From assembly GCF_037975245.1 (NCBI RefSeq), contig NC_092569.1:20996001-21060000 (forward strand): 64,000 nucleotides of DNA, read 5' to 3'. Position 1 is the first letter of the stretch. Every line of letters starts with the position of its first letter. The notes beneath the pieces were generated by a model that had not been told where the DNA came from, did not search any database, and worked only from the letters and a program-made list of their open reading frames with translations. The translations under genes and the position numbers were made by a program. The DNA is from Apostichopus japonicus (Eukaryota; Echinodermata; Holothuroidea; Aspidochirotida; Stichopodidae). Positions 13,400 through 27,978 of this stretch are shown piece after piece.

Positions 13400-14105
13400 A
13401 GTAACAGTAACAGGAGGGACAAAAACACGCACAGAATACAGACAGGTTAATGAGCAAGATGAACACAATGAGATAGATGATAGGTGAATTTTATTTTGTT
13501 TATTGATGTGTGACAACTTCATGGCCACACATGTCACAGGTATGTATGATTATGTCCTCTGTATGTAATAAGTGTTAACATTGTTATACGTATTGCTGGT
13601 TTTTTGTCACTCGCTTAGCATGAGTTACTTGTATTGTTTTGTTTATTGCAAGACGTCTGCGTGACTTCATATGCTACGTTTGTTGTTAATAAATGTTTTC
13701 GGGAATTTTATTATTTCTGTCGAGGCTACACTGACCTTGGCAATAACTATAGAAAAACATTTTGCGACATTACATTGCTTTCCTCAATGAAGATCGAAAC
13801 AGGTTGCTGCAGTCTTTGAAATGATATTATGTTTTACTGGAAAGTATATTTTTCATTTTTTTGTGGCAAAAACGTTTGAATCATTTGTTATCCTTGTCAT
13901 GGTATACACACTATCGTTTTTTTATTTTTTATTATCTCATCTCCCTACATGTAATATATAGGCTGATCAGAAATAAATAAATTATCGATTTATATGTAAC
14001 ATTAGTAGGCAATTTTAATTATGATTGTAAAGAAAGGAGACTTTTCCCATATCGTATTAACATTTTGAAATTAAAATTTAATTTATATGTAATATATGTA
14101 TTTTA
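13400..14105. other. AT-rich stretch without recognised gene
   Basis: No supported coding exon. A weak resemblance to the motif at 13352 near 13787 was set aside because its core is broken. Confidence 0.5.
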
Positions 14106-14108
14106 GAT

Positions 14109-14332
14109 CCTCCTGCAAGCAAGAACTCGCAAAAAAAAAGCCTCATTGGCTTATCAAAGCCGCAAGCTGACCAAAATCAGTCTCTTTGATTCATATTTAA
14201 GGTCCATGATTATGAATTGTCAATTGTCAACAACTCTGTAACTGGACGACATAAATTAATCTTGGCGTGACTCGAACTCGTGACCTTATGATTGGAAGGC
14301 ACCGGCGTTAACCACTGAGCTAAAACTCCTAG
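14109..14332 (-). mobile_element. tRNA-derived SINE, copy 1
   Basis: The minus strand begins with a tRNA-like head. Box A, TAGCTCAGTGG, is at 14322-14312 and box B, GAGTTCGAGTC, at 14279-14269. An anticodon-like hairpin lies between. A body of about 130 bp follows, ending in GCGAGTTCTTGCTTGCAGGAGG. A second copy with the same head, body and end lies at 39683-39904, which makes this a dispersed SINE family rather than a tRNA gene; the tRNA acceptor stem is also not maintained. The intact boxes A and B suggest RNA polymerase III transcription when it was active. Confidence 0.8.
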
Positions 14333-14439
14333 TAGGCTTATTTTTACACTATATCAATTCTTTTTTTCTTGGTTGTTGATGGAGAGAATTCTTTTTTTTT
14401 TGGTTGTTGATGGAGAGTCGTACCTTGAGAATAATCGAA

Positions 14440-16260
14440 TATTCGAATATTTGTTCATGTGAAGATAACGTGTTAAGTTGCAATGGCTACTTTTGTAGTG
14501 CTACTGCAACTTGTCGAACTGAAGGCAATGAAAGCAAACGAATGTGTAATGATGGCTTTATGGGAGATGGTGCAACGTGTGAACGGGTGAAGGATTTTTG
14601 GGATGTTTACAACAATGTTTCAACTGACGAGAGCCTTCAACATATCTATCCCTCTGCATGGCCACTGTCTTCTTTTGAAGTATATTGTAAAGACGGCTGG
14701 ACGGTAAATTTTGTGAAGTATATAACGATGATATACATATTGAACCAAAAGCTGTCTGGAAGGTATCTAGCAATATTGAGCACACATTTTTGCTTTAATA
14801 CAAAATTCATGATTCCATATAAAACTCTCAGACTCAATTATTAAAAAGTTCAATCATGTATAAATCAGTTGCTCTCCTTACTTTTTGTGCTAAATAAATA
14901 TTACTGAACACCAATAAATGCCTCATTAACATTCGGAACAGAAAAAAAATATGCTGATTCCGTGATTTTTTTCATTTATATAAAAACATTTTTAAAGTTG
15001 TAAAATATACAATTTTGCAACTAAGTACCGTTAATCATAGAACATGTTTTGTATAAAGGGTGAGTGGAGTCCTCCTCACCATTGGACCTCAAGAACAACA
15101 TCTTCCGGAGGATCGACAACATCTTCAAGGTAAAAGCCAATAAGTTTGAATACCAGGGATTCAAATCAATAAGGTTGATTTCGAGTGAGAACTCTGAGCA
15201 CATACCTGTTTTAATTTTAATTACATCAAATCTACACCGACGTTTCATGAGTGTCTAACACAAACCAGTTGAATGACACACAGATATGTCTTGTTATGCT
15301 TTTGTTTTCATATTTGTACTTGAAAGCTTATACCAAAGAGTATGGAAGGCTCCATTGACTTTAATAGTGACTAGGATAGCTACAAAAACGGTTGTGGTAA
15401 TCTGAACGGAGAATTCTGGCTTGGAAACGAAAGATACACACCATTACTACAAAACAGAATTACAAAATTAAAATAGATTTTACAATTACTGTTTTGAATG
15501 CGGCAGTATTTTTGCAGTTTGATTAATTTCGGATCAGCACAGAGGCTGACAACTATAAACTCATAGACCTTGGTGACCAAACTGAAAGCTTTGTTAAGTA
15601 CCGCTTATTCTCCTTGAAGAATACATGTTTTGTTTGTTAAATAACTCTGTTGCAAATTTTTACGTTAAGTAATACGATGTTTTTATACCTGTCCCCCACC
15701 ACCCATCTCCGTCTACGCCAAATAGAATGAATCAATTGTATTAAGTTTCTCAATATTTGAAAGTGAGTTTACCTTAATACTTAAATTTAAATTTCCCGTA
15801 CGGTCACTGGTCGCAATTTTAAAGCTGTTTTCTTTACTTTTTAAGTTGAAGAAAAAAACGTTGACCAGTTATTCAATGTTCTGATGTAAACCATAGTGTA
15901 CAAGCAATTTTTTGACCACTAGTGTTGTCTTTCAAATATTCATTGTATTTCAAGGCATATCTTTGTATATACCATTCATTTTTATATGTTGTGGATACTG
16001 TTGACTTCTAAACCCTCGAATGATACTAAAAACTATCTCCTTCCATAGCTGATTTCAATGTTATGGACTATCATCGTGACAAAAGCCTTACCACCTACGA
16101 TAGGGACAATAATGCGTTATCTTCTAACTGTGCGGTGAGACACACGAGTGCACAACGCCTGCTACAGCAGTAACTTTAACGGTGATGGATCAAACTTGTC
16201 CGTTTTCAAAGAGAACGTTTTCGTCAATTTACAAAGTTACACTGTTGATACATGGTAATA
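14440..16260 (+). pseudogene. FREP pseudogene on the plus strand
   Basis: This copy runs opposite to the rest of the cluster. About 14440-14703 encodes the EGF-like exon and fibrinogen start (CSCEDNVLSCNGYFCS, then VYCKDGW) and ends at ACG|GTAAAT. Around 15360-15450 a middle fibrinogen exon survives only as a stub with SYKNGCGNLNGEFWLGNE, preceded by an in-frame stop and followed by stops. From 16049, after CCATAG, the last exon reads MDYHRDKSLTTYDRDNN and SSNCAV, then needs a frameshift near 16150 to continue as NACYSSNFNGDG. It has lost the GGWW motif of the intact copies. With a frameshift and several stops it is dead. Confidence 0.82.
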
Positions 16261-16539
16261 ATTTATTGTTGGAAGTATCAATATGTTCCCAAAAGGAAAC
16301 TGCTAGAGGTTGACAAAGGCATCATGTGATATCTGTGCAAATCTTCTGTTAATGGAGAGGAACTTCATGATGAAAGATATTAAGATTAAACTAAAACTTC
16401 ACACAATGACACATGAAATCAAATGTACCGAAAACACTGAATTTCTAACAATAGTAACCAAATAAATAGAAAATTGCTATCTTTATTGTTATACATATGA
16501 ATAGTATATGAACGCAGTTTGCTGAATGTCAATACTTGC

Positions 16540-18469
<1,930 letters not shown>

Positions 18470-20340
18470 CTGAAATCGAAAGATAGTCCATTTTTATGTA
18501 ATGTTAATACTTGTGTATTATACATTTTATTTCGAACTGCTAAATAAATATTTATAAACCTTAGAAATCTGTAGGCTGTATGTTTAGCTTAAATGAAATT
18601 GATACAATATGCCGATTATTTACTTTACCAAACTTCTTACTATCGAAGTATTGATGCAAAGGTTCAGTAGAAGTAAAGATGCCATGGCATACGTCAATCA
18701 ATTCAGCATCATTTTATTCGATATTCTTGTTTTTCGTTTCATTAAAAATCCTCAATGGAAAGTTGGAGAAGAATAAAATCGTTACTTTGCGTGTAAATAT
18801 AACAGGGCAAAAAATGTTTACGCATGTCATCATCAGTTTTAAAGTAGCTACGTTTCAAACATCTTGGCAAAATTATTTCTTCGGGAGACATTGATACATT
18901 AACAATATGATAACGTTATTGACGTCTTTTTGAAATACAAAGACTGTTTTAAGTGAGCTACATTAACATACTTAAAAGAGAAATATATCCTAGACATTAC
19001 TGCTTGGAGAAGACTTTTCTGCAGCCTAAATGGTTACTCAGTCAGCAGAAGCAGTAAGATCACAACATATACCGATCGCCTATTAAACTGAACAACAACA
19101 TATTTTCTGTTTAGTCTCAGTGGAAAATCGACAATTTTCACTTACGAGAGAAGAAACTTATATTGTTCACAACGGTGTCGAATCAATATCACAAAACTAT
19201 TGCAAGTTTATTGTGATATAATCTTGTTTTTACTTCAATATTTAAATGATCATGATCGAGATTTACTGGGTAATTAATTATCAGATATTGGCCCGCAAAG
19301 AATTAAGTTAAAAAGTATACCTCAATGAGGATACGAAATGAGCTTTTGGCTTTGACACATCATCAATAAGCATATAACTAGGCGTAAGAACAGGTGCAGT
19401 GGGACAAGAACGTGTCTTCTGCCCGCCTGTCAATTTTCTAATTTAGGATACACTGCACGGCATCTGCTGATTAATTGTTAGTTCTACATTAACCCATTGT
19501 CTACAAACTGCTTGAAATTCGAAAAAAGTGGTATGAATTCCAAGAACCAAAAGAGGAAAATGCTAATAATGTCCAATCGGGGCAACCGTAGTGTTTAGTC
19601 ATTCTATATTTCTGAATCAACACAAACTGAATGCCCCTCTCACACCTAAATCACTTCCACATATCATTACGAGTTTATTACGAGATTATTATCATTTTAT
19701 TATTATTACGAGTCATGAATTACTCATTGAGATTTGTTCAATGATGTTTTGTTTAGTTGGTCCCTGGTAACTTAATCTGCAGAAAGGACGACTGCTTCAA
19801 TTTAGTTCTTCCTTCTTCTTTAAATATAGCTTCTTGCATGGATAACTACAGCATCTCGTATGATAGTATGTACTTTAGCCACACAATAATGCATAATCTA
19901 AGTTTCAATAAGCGTTATCTTGTAGTGAGGAAACAATGGTCAACACGTTTCATTGGCGTTCATCGAAATGTCAAATCAAACTGTTGAAGAGAGAATTGTA
20001 GGGACGTCATTTGTGTGGGTTTTCACTGTCAACTGTCGGTTTCATGCTATATTTCTCAAATATCTTATTCAAGAATTTCTTTAGTATTTTTTTTTCTTTA
20101 TTAACAGTTTCGTTTATGTACTAGTTGTTGCTAGGCGACTGCAAATTCAATACTTAATAACTCTGTCTTCCCCAACTTTCCTTAATTTATGTATGTGGAA
20201 CGACCGCATTTGTTGCCACACACCTACACAGAAAGCATGTATTGACCTTCTGATAAATACGTCTATATGTTCTACTACAAAGCTGATTGCTACCTGTCAA
20301 TCGTCGAGTCGGAGGGGATGATTGCGACAGTTATACCGAC
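18470..20340. other. No recognised gene
   Basis: AT-rich. I searched the minus strand for the missing signal exon of the neighbouring pseudogene and found no ATG-hydrophobic-GTAAGT combination I could defend. Confidence 0.5.
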
Positions 20341-20342
20341 AA

Positions 20343-20440
20343 ACCGGTCGGCAGTCGAAGGTACCTTCGTCGAAAGTCGAAGGTCGAAGGAAAACTGCCG
20401 GTTCGACACCGTCGAAGAATACCTTCGCAGGGTATCTTTC
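20343..20440. repeat. GC-richer block with short direct and inverted repeats
   Basis: It contains the perfect 14-bp palindrome CGAAGGTACCTTCG at 20356-20369, several copies of GTCGAA(G/A), an ACCGGT palindrome, and an inverted pair (AACCGGTCGGCAGT against ACTGCCGGTT). The base composition differs from the surrounding DNA. It may be the end of a DNA transposon; no transposase is visible. Confidence 0.5.
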
Positions 20441-21184
20441 GACAAAAAAATGTCTCGGTTGTTTCTCCGTCTGTTATTCTTTCCAACTTTGACTACGAAC
20501 ATATTATTCCCCACTTAAATGCAACTTATGATATTTTTTCATGTAAGATTATTCCACAGATGCTACATCGCCGGATTTGAGTGTTATTTATGCCTTCTAA
20601 TATAACCTCTACCTGTCGTGGTAAACCTGCCTGTTATCTCTCTTCAAATTGTTTAGGAGGAAGGGGTGGTGAGAAACTACACTTCGTCATTGCTTTTCAA
20701 CTTCAACAATCGGTTTTAAGCTGCAGCACTCGTTATTCAACGTTCTTGACTTAAAATACGCGTATTTCATTTGATAAAACATAATTTCCCCCACTGTGAA
20801 GTAAATTGTTATGATTCAGGGTTATACCATGATACCATTTACCATACTTGAGACCATTTATATACTTTTACTAGAGAAAATACAAGTACTACTCATATAA
20901 AGGGATACTCGAAAAACATTTATTGTTGAGATTGCAATGCATTGAACTGATAGTCAGTTTGATTAAAAAATGGCAAAAGCCATTTCTGATCAAAGCGTAA
21001 GGTACAAGCTTCCAATGTTTTCCCACCCTCACCCTCTAACCCTTTTTTGTATAAAAGCATCCTCCGGCTTACCAAACTTTCTCAAAGAGCAGGGGCCACT
21101 ACTCCCCTCCATTACCTTACTTATACTCCTAAACGCAGTTTGCCACCTAGCTGTTTGCCGTTTCGTCCACGAATAGTGTAGAAC
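20441..21184. other. No recognised gene
   Basis: Spacer between the GC-richer block and the LINE 3' tail. No coding similarity seen. Confidence 0.5.
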
Positions 21185-21300
21185 AGAAACATTTCATTTC
21201 ATTTATTTCATTTCATTTCATTTATTTGTTTTTTCTCAATATACGGTACATTGTATGTCATACAAACGTTTACAGATATGAAATTGAGTATAAAGAGAAA

Positions 21301-21347
21301 GGAAGTGATCTAAAAACCTGAAAGGCTTATCGAGTAGAGCCACTCCC
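21301..21347 (-). other. LINE 3' UTR stem-loop
   Basis: Outer arms GGAAGTG (21301-21307) and CACTCCC (21341-21347) and inner arms AAACCT (21314-21319) and AGGCTT (21323-21328) form a two-tier hairpin allowing G-U pairs. The same architecture occurs in the LINE 3' ends at 37436 and 41556. In related LINEs the 3' hairpin is where the reverse transcriptase binds. Confidence 0.6.
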
Positions 21348-21420
21348 TAAAGAAGGAAAATAATTACGTTATCAGAGTTAACGATATAAACAAACAAAGA
21401 TTTCTAAAAAGTATTATGGA

Positions 21421-24400
21421 TCAATAATCACTTATGTAAACCTCGCTTAATTGACTTTTAAAGGAACGTGGTGACTGAGAATCATTTTGTATATGATCAT
21501 GATGATTAAGTAGATAATTCCAGCAAGTGTTTGCCCGATAACGTATACTCTGTTTACCCAGGTTACTATGGGGAAAAAGTCTATGTATGTGACCAGCCTG
21601 TCTTGTATTATAATCATGGATTTCCCTATTAACAGTGAATAAATTTTTACATGTGGGCGGATTATACCCATTAATATTGCGATAAGCGAATGTAGCAAGA
21701 TGAACTTTCACAAGGTCCGGTAATTTCAGTAGCTTAAGTGAGGCAAATAATTTACTAGTATGATCGTTATAGTCGGCAGAAGATATATGTCGAATAGCCC
21801 TTTTTTGAAGTACAAAAAGTTTCTTAATGTTATAAGCAGCCGTGCCAGACCAAACTGTAATGCAATAAGTAAGATGAGGATAAATTAAAGTAAAATATAT
21901 AGAACGAAGAATATGTTTTGGTAAGTAGTGCTTCAATTTGGAAAGAATCCCAACGCCACGAGAAATATTTGTTGATATTGTATTTATGTGATGACGCCAT
22001 GTCAGACCAGAATCAATAGTTACCCCTAGAAAAGTGGTAAAACACACTTTTTTTAGACTACTACCATGCATCTGTATGTCAGACAGAATATTCCTATTCC
22101 TACCTTCATTGAAAACAACATATTTTGTCTTACCTACATTTAAAGAAAGTTTGTTAGCTGAAAACCAAGCATGAAATTCATCAAGCACATGACAAACTCT
22201 AGCCCTCATTTCCACAGGATCCAAGCCAGAGAAAAAAATATTAGTATCATCAGCGAATGATATGATAGTACAATTATCTGACACATTACAAATATCATTT
22301 ACATATATTATAAAAAGCAAGGGCCCCAATATAGATCCTTGTGGAACCCCACAAATAACATTCATGCAATCAGAATCCGTATGAAGACAATTTGTAAATT
22401 GTTTTCTGTTTGATAAATAGCTTCTAATCCAGTCTAGTCCTGTGCCTCTTATGCCATAATGTGACAATTTCATAAACAAAATACGGTGATCAATTGTATC
22501 AAACGCTTTGGACAAGTCCAAGAATACACCGACGGAAATCCTTTTCTTATCTATGGCATCATACAATACCTCCAAGGCCTCAGTCAAAGCAAGTTCGGTT
22601 GAGTGTCCTGGCCGATACCCATATTGACTTTTGAACATAATATCATGTTTACTGATAAAATTATAAATACGATTATGAACTATTCTTTCAAAGATTTTAG
22701 AGAAGGCTGTTAGTACAGAAACTGGGCGATAATTACCTATAACATCATGATCCCCTTCTTTGTAAACAGGGATAACTTTCGCAATTTTTATATGATCTGG
22801 GACAGTACCAGTTGCTAAGGATAAATTTATAATGTGAGTAAGAGGGTGAACAACGTAATGTAACACCTTTCTTAGTATTGAAGGCTTTATGCCATCGAAG
22901 CCGGCAGATTTATCTGGTTTCAAACAAGCAAGTGCAACTTTAAATACTTCACTCTCATTTGCAGGAGACATATAAAAGGTTGAAGGATTTGAATTTCTTA
23001 GGTAATGATTTGGATTAGTGTCACTATGAATATCTGACGCTAAGTTGGGCCCAACATTTATAAAGAAATCATTTAATGCGTTTGTAATCTGCTTAGGATC
23101 ATTGGTTTTACCGTTGCTGACTTTCATCGTGTCGGGAATAGACGACTTACTTTTTCTATTATGTAATACATCATTGATTATTGCCCAAGTACGTTTAGAA
23201 TTGCCACTGCAACTATTGAACTTATCAGAATAATACCGAGTTTTCGAAATACGAATAATGTGGGTCAATTTATTACGGTAAGTACGAAACTTGTCGGAAT
23301 TGTCCATATTGGGGTTTTTCAACATCTTGCGATAGAGTTTATTTTTACGTTTGATTGATTGTAAAATACCAGTCGTTATCCAAGGATGACGCTTTTTACG
23401 ACGCTTTGAGTTACTGATATAAATATATGGAAAGCATTCATCATAAATATTTTGAAAAACTGTAATGAAATTGTAATAAGCTACGTTCACGTCCTCAATA
23501 GAACATATGAAATTCCAGTCGGTATTATGTATTAAATTATTAAAATACGTAGTATTCTTGTCGGAATAGTTCCTAGCGTAGTAGCCAGAATCAGATTTAC
23601 TCTGTTCTACTGAAGTTTGAATGAAAACGGGGAAGTGGTCACTTATATTCGTTAGTAGAATGCCAGGCGTGATATCAGTAATATTGTTGGTGAATATATT
23701 GTCAATAAGTGAGGCCACGGTTCCACTTACTCGAGTAGGCTTGGAAATTGTAGGGAAAAAATTGTTTGAAAACACAGTGTTTATGAAGTCAGAAGTTCCA
23801 TTTTTTAGTAAATCAATATTAAAATCCCCCATGTTTGTTCTCACTAGATATTAAATTGAGTATAATATTTATATATTCATTGAATGTAGATGTCAAACCC
23901 TGTGGAGGTCTAAAGACTACTCCAACGATTATATTATTCTTATTCATTGCTATTTCTATGAAAATGCTTTCTATCGCCTCATTGAAAAAAGATATGTCAG
24001 TCCTTTTTACAAACGTATAATTATTCGATATAAAAAGACCAACACCACCACCTCTCTTGCTATCCCTGTGACTTTCTATAAAAGTATATTGATCTATTTG
24101 TACCAAAGGTGATATTTGGTCACTTAACCACGTCTCACTGAAGCCAATTATTGAGAACTCATGATTAAGAAGGGAAAGAAAGTCAATTATTGAGTTGAAG
24201 TTTTTGTTTAGGCTACGACTGTTTACATGAAACAGAGAGAATACATGAGGTTTACCAGTGAGTTGATTGAAGGAACCAATGTCAAAGTAGCGACAAAGAC
24301 TAACAGGAACTTGTGAGTTTAGGTTTTGTGAGTCATAAAAATCATTATTCATGAACTGCGGACTTCGTCCATGTAGTGCCTCCAAAAAATCATTGTGATT

Positions 24401-24565
24401 TGAAAGATTTTGAAAGGGCAAACCAGAGTCACAAAAATCACAAATCCAAGAATTACACCTATTACTGATACACCACGTATGCCGAAAAGTACCACAATTT
24501 TCACATTTAACCTTATTATACGTTTCACTTATGATAAGATTACAATTTTCACAAACTAACATCAC
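21421..24565 (-). pseudogene. LINE ORF2: zinc finger, endonuclease, reverse transcriptase (one frameshift)
   Basis: The N-terminal part (24565-23819) opens with a PHD-like C4HC3 zinc finger (CENC, CENC, HTWC, CDFC) and continues into an endonuclease/exonuclease/phosphatase fold: HVNSRSLNKN, IIGFSETWL, RGGGVGLFIS. At 23830-23826 a run of five G, where four would keep the frame, shifts into the next frame. That frame carries GDFNIDLL, the endonuclease SDHFPV motif, then the reverse transcriptase with NYRPVSVL, FLDLSKAFDTIDH, GVPQGSILGPLLF and the catalytic SFADDTNIF, and ends at 21421. The frame downstream of the slip is open for over 800 codons. All catalytic motifs are present, so one base separates it from a readable ORF. 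Confidence 0.92.
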
Positions 24566-24678
24566 CTGTTTTCGATCAGAGTGATAAAAAAGGAAGACAA
24601 AAAGTACAAAAATATGTAAATGTATACATCCTTTGGATTAATTATTGATTTAAAGTGTCATTTTTCAGTGCCAAAGAG

Positions 24679-25397
24679 CTAGAGACGCTTCAAGTCATTC
24701 AGCCTCCAGATTCGTTTCGTAAACTCGGTGTTGTTCTTGCTTACCAGTGCGATGACTTTCCCATCGTGTGACCAGGCTGCTTTGACCAGGGTGGTGTTTC
24801 TCGTCGCCTGTAGTAGCGCTTGGTTCGCCTTCGTTAGGTCCTCCTGTATTACAAGGCGGGTGCCCTTCAATTTCCGCCTGTTCTTTATGCATAGTTCTCT
24901 GGTTTTGTAGTTCTGGAATTTGACGATTATTGCCCTGGGTTTACCCGGCTCTTTCTTACCGATCCGATGCGACCTATCAATGTCTGTTAGATTCAGGTTG
25001 AGTCCCAGATGCTGTGATGCGAGGTCCATCATGATGACGTCAGTATTTTCGTTCGGCTTCTCCTCCACACCAAACACACGAATGCAGTTTCTTCGGGAGT
25101 ACTGTTCCAGCTGGTTCAATTGGTTGGTTGAGTTGTTGAGTTTGTCTGTCAATTCCGAGATCTCGTCCTGCATGGCTTTCAGTTCTGAAGAAGTTTTCTC
25201 GGCTCCACTTCGATGTCATGTATTTTGCCAGAATTTATCTCGATCTGCTTCAAAAACTTATCCAGTTTTTTATCCAGAGCTCGATCAATACAAGCGTGCA
25301 GCTTTAGCTCGAAATCTTGGCTTGCGATTACTTTTGTAACCACTTGAGTGACAATCTCTGAGATTTCCTTTTCTTTTGTGTTGGAGCGTGTAGACAT
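24679..25397 (-). pseudogene. LINE ORF1: L1-ORF1p-like RNA-binding protein (one frameshift)
   Basis: 25397-25179 begins MSTRSNTKEKEISEIVTQVV and is predicted helical. The frame then changes near 25190-25215 and continues as a coiled-coil (LTDKLNNSTNQLNQLEQYSR), followed by an RRM-like core (NCIRVFGVEE, DIDRSHRIG, RAIIVKFQNYKTRE) and a C-terminal domain with VIQEDLTKANQALL, ending at 24679. This order is that of L1-type ORF1 proteins, which bind the element's RNA as trimers. The slip leaves the two halves in different frames. Confidence 0.85.
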
Positions 25398-25560
25398 TGT
25401 TAGGAATCACCGGACCGATTTATGTCGATAACTGTCCCACAGGACTCTGAGCGATGATAATAAGTCCGACGGCTTCGATTGACGGCCTGTAGGATTCTAT
25501 AGTTTGGAGCTTTGGGCCGAGGTACAGTAGTAGCAAAACACCGTAAGCTTAGGCTATGTT

Positions 25561-25865
25561 AGGATAACTTTTTCACTTCACCATTCGTTGAGCAAATATT
25601 CTGATGCAGTTCTGCAGCTCAAAACAGCCAGAAAATGATCGGATTTTCAGTTAGGTCTTCCAAAGGCTCTATATAAGGGAGGATTCACATGATTTACCTT
25701 CCTCTTGATTGTGAGCTGATGAAAATTAGCGAAAATTTGCGAGTCTTATAATGTGTCGTTAAGTCCGTCCCTAAGTTAGGTATCTCAACGATTGATGACC
25801 TTTACTGACCTTTACTTGGATTACAATCGATAATATGGCACCAGACTGTAAGTTATTTTACATGT
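25561..25865. other. Spacer upstream of the LINE
   Basis: Unassigned sequence. It may include part of the LINE 5' UTR, whose border I cannot place. Confidence 0.4.
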
Positions 25866-26100
25866 CTTCCTTTCAGAACTTCTAATAGTAAAGCAATACA
25901 AGCGTGCCACCCGTCAGTCAAAATTTATTACCCTCTTTGAACCTATGACCAATGGGGTTACTTATGCCAATCGTGCTTTTTCAGTTTCTGGTCCCAAATT
26001 GTGGAATTCCCTCTCAAACCATTTCAAATGTATATTTAATAAATCACTTTTCGAATCTAAACTAAAAACCTACCTCTATGCTAAACATTTTTCAATTTGA
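25866..26100 (+). mobile_element. 5'-truncated LINE: C-terminal end of a reverse-transcriptase ORF
   Basis: The plus strand encodes the conserved C-terminal stretch of CR1/L2-type ORF2 proteins: RATRQSKFITLFEP, VSGPKLWNSLSNH and SKLKTYLYAK, ending in a stop. Compare RATKLWNSLSN in the minus-strand element at 37574. Only the last 70 or so codons remain, as expected for extreme 5' truncation. Confidence 0.7.
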
Positions 26101-27790
26101 TTTGTAACTATATTTCATTGTTGCTTTATTATTTTTGCTTTTCTTTCTATTCATATTTATATGTATGGCGCTTTTGACAACTATTTTGTTTAAAATTAGC
26201 GCATCATAAATCTTAGTTATTATTATTAGGTTCCAACTCGTAAGTTGCGGTTTTCTGGTAAACGGCAAAGACATTGAAACTACTTTTATTGACATTTGCA
26301 GGGTCGACATAAATCACAGCTGTTTTAAATGTAAAGATTATTTAGTTTTAAATTAAATTTCCTTGTGATATGCAAATCTAGAGATAGATTGTGTATTTGA
26401 AAACTTTATGTTACTATAACAAATCAAATAGTGTGAAGTTCATTAACTGCCAAAGGAATCGATGTAGTTACAGACTAAGAACGGTTGTTATTTGTTAGAA
26501 AATTACATATTTTTAGTCATTTAAAAGCAAAACAAACTTTTAAAACGTTTAGTTTATGTGAAGACTTAACATTTGGTGAGAAATGTTATGGTGTGAAACT
26601 GCTATACATATATTCTGACTATTGTAGCTATTAGTTCAATATATGTTACCCAGTTATGTCAGAATGAAGGTAAGAAAACTAAATGCTGGAAATTACATTA
26701 AACAAACTGTAAAAGACCAATGATATATATGTCTCTAACAGGGTTCTAACCAGTGACTAAGATTACTTCTCTTTCGTATCAAATATTAGTAGCCTTTGAT
26801 CCCTGGTCATATGTTCGAATCATGCTTTAGTCAAAATGTATTTATCTTTTCACTTTAGAACATGATAAGTGGTCAAATGATATTGTATAATACATTATAT
26901 CTTTGTAAACTTACAAAAGCGTTCCCCTTGCGTAGGATTTAAGGAATTTTCAAGACGAAAGCAAGAAATATAAAAGTTGACGGAACAGTTTCCATCGCTG
27001 GCGATTTATTGCGTTACGAAAGCAACGTGGGCGATTTCTTATTTAATAATTTTAAATCAGTAAACTTGAACAAAGCATTTACTGTCTCAGTTGAGAAAGG
27101 TCAAACCTTCCTTCCCTATGGTAACATCTTTGTAACTTTGCTAGATAAGAGACAGTTGTTACATCAATGCCTTTTATTTGCAATTTCATGCGAATAGCTG
27201 TTTTTCTCAATAAAAACATGATATGAAAGGTGCCTCAGATATTAACTCATTCTAATTAGCATTATGAAATGGGGTCTTATATGATAGGAAATGATAACAA
27301 GTAAAAGTAAAGTCTTTATTATCACACAGGACACTTTTCGCGATCGATTATACTGTTGCCTGCTGGTATATATCATTTAAAATTTCTAAAACTGTCATGA
27401 GATTGTTGATTGATGTTGAATTACAATGAATGTATGCAAAAAGATCAATATAAATGAGAGCACATTCATGTTTTTTTCCTAGAGCTAGAAAAGAACAATC
27501 GATAAAGCATATTGTTCTATAAGCTTGGAAAATCAAGAAGGCTGACAGCCTTCCTAGTCATATGAGTCTCTTCTAACGTATTTATGGCGGATTGCTTGAG
27601 AGTATCTCCCATAAATCTATCTTTATGTTAGTGTGCATTGATGATAGAGCTGGCTCATTGCCTTAATGATTATAAAACATATATACAAACTAAAAAATAT
27701 AACATGTATCTACGGTAGATGTTGAAGTCAAAATAAACTAAATGTAATATAATTTCTTACATCTGACTACTGACTCTTTTGCAACGCAAT
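26101..27790. other. No recognised gene
   Basis: AT-rich spacer. From about 27790 the sequence becomes the 3' flank shared with the other FREP copies (compare 42440 and 55690). Confidence 0.55.
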
Positions 27791-27972
27791 CGATAATTAA
27801 AATTCAATATTTACCTTCTCTTTATCCTTATCTTGTGATAGGAGGGTGTAGAAGCCTTTTCAACTACAATTTTGAATTTGAATAATTATAATCTGTTGGT
27901 TTGGCAAAATTAAAGACGCAACCTACATTGTCACGATGAGGTGTTGTATAAACGAACCTTGAGTGATAAGCT

Positions 27973-27978
27973 TTTATT
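27973..27978 (-). terminator. Possible polyadenylation signal of the first full FREP gene
   Basis: AATAAA on the minus strand, about 205 bases after the stop codon at 28184. In an AT-rich region it may be chance, and the equivalent flank of the gene at 42875 does not keep it. Confidence 0.3.

Larger units (their letters stand above)
21185..25560 (-). mobile_element. Nearly full-length CR1/L2-like non-LTR retrotransposon
   Basis: Read on the minus strand it has a 5' region, ORF1 (25397-24679), ORF2 (24565-21421), a short 3' UTR with a stem-loop at 21347-21301, and a tail of ATTTC/ATTT repeats at about 21226-21185. The layout (L1-type RNA-binding ORF1, apurinic-type endonuclease and reverse transcriptase in ORF2, no LTRs, microsatellite tail) fits the CR1/L2 part of the LINE tree. 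Each ORF has one frameshift and is otherwise open, so this is a recent insertion that has only just decayed. The 5' boundary is estimated; target-site duplications were not confirmed. Confidence 0.88.

Noticed and set aside
13787-13812. A further hammerhead-like motif (CAATGAAGATCGAAACAGG), with a similar one at 19322
   Set aside because: The core lacks CTGANGA and stem II is absent. At best these are decayed element ends.
14269-14332. A functional tRNA gene
   Set aside because: Boxes A and B are good, but the acceptor stem does not pair and the sequence continues into a body shared with 39683-39904, so it is a SINE head.
15061-15130. A less AT-rich stretch ending CTTCAAG|GTAAAA that could be an exon
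   Set aside because: Lies inside the plus-strand pseudogene intron, matches none of the family exons and has no recognisable product.
20267-20580. Three overlapping open frames on both strands
   Set aside because: All are open only because the block is GC-richer and stop-poor; its repeats explain it better than coding.
25719-25745. CTGATGAAAATTAGCGAAAA as a hammerhead
   Set aside because: No stem II can form between core and GAAA.
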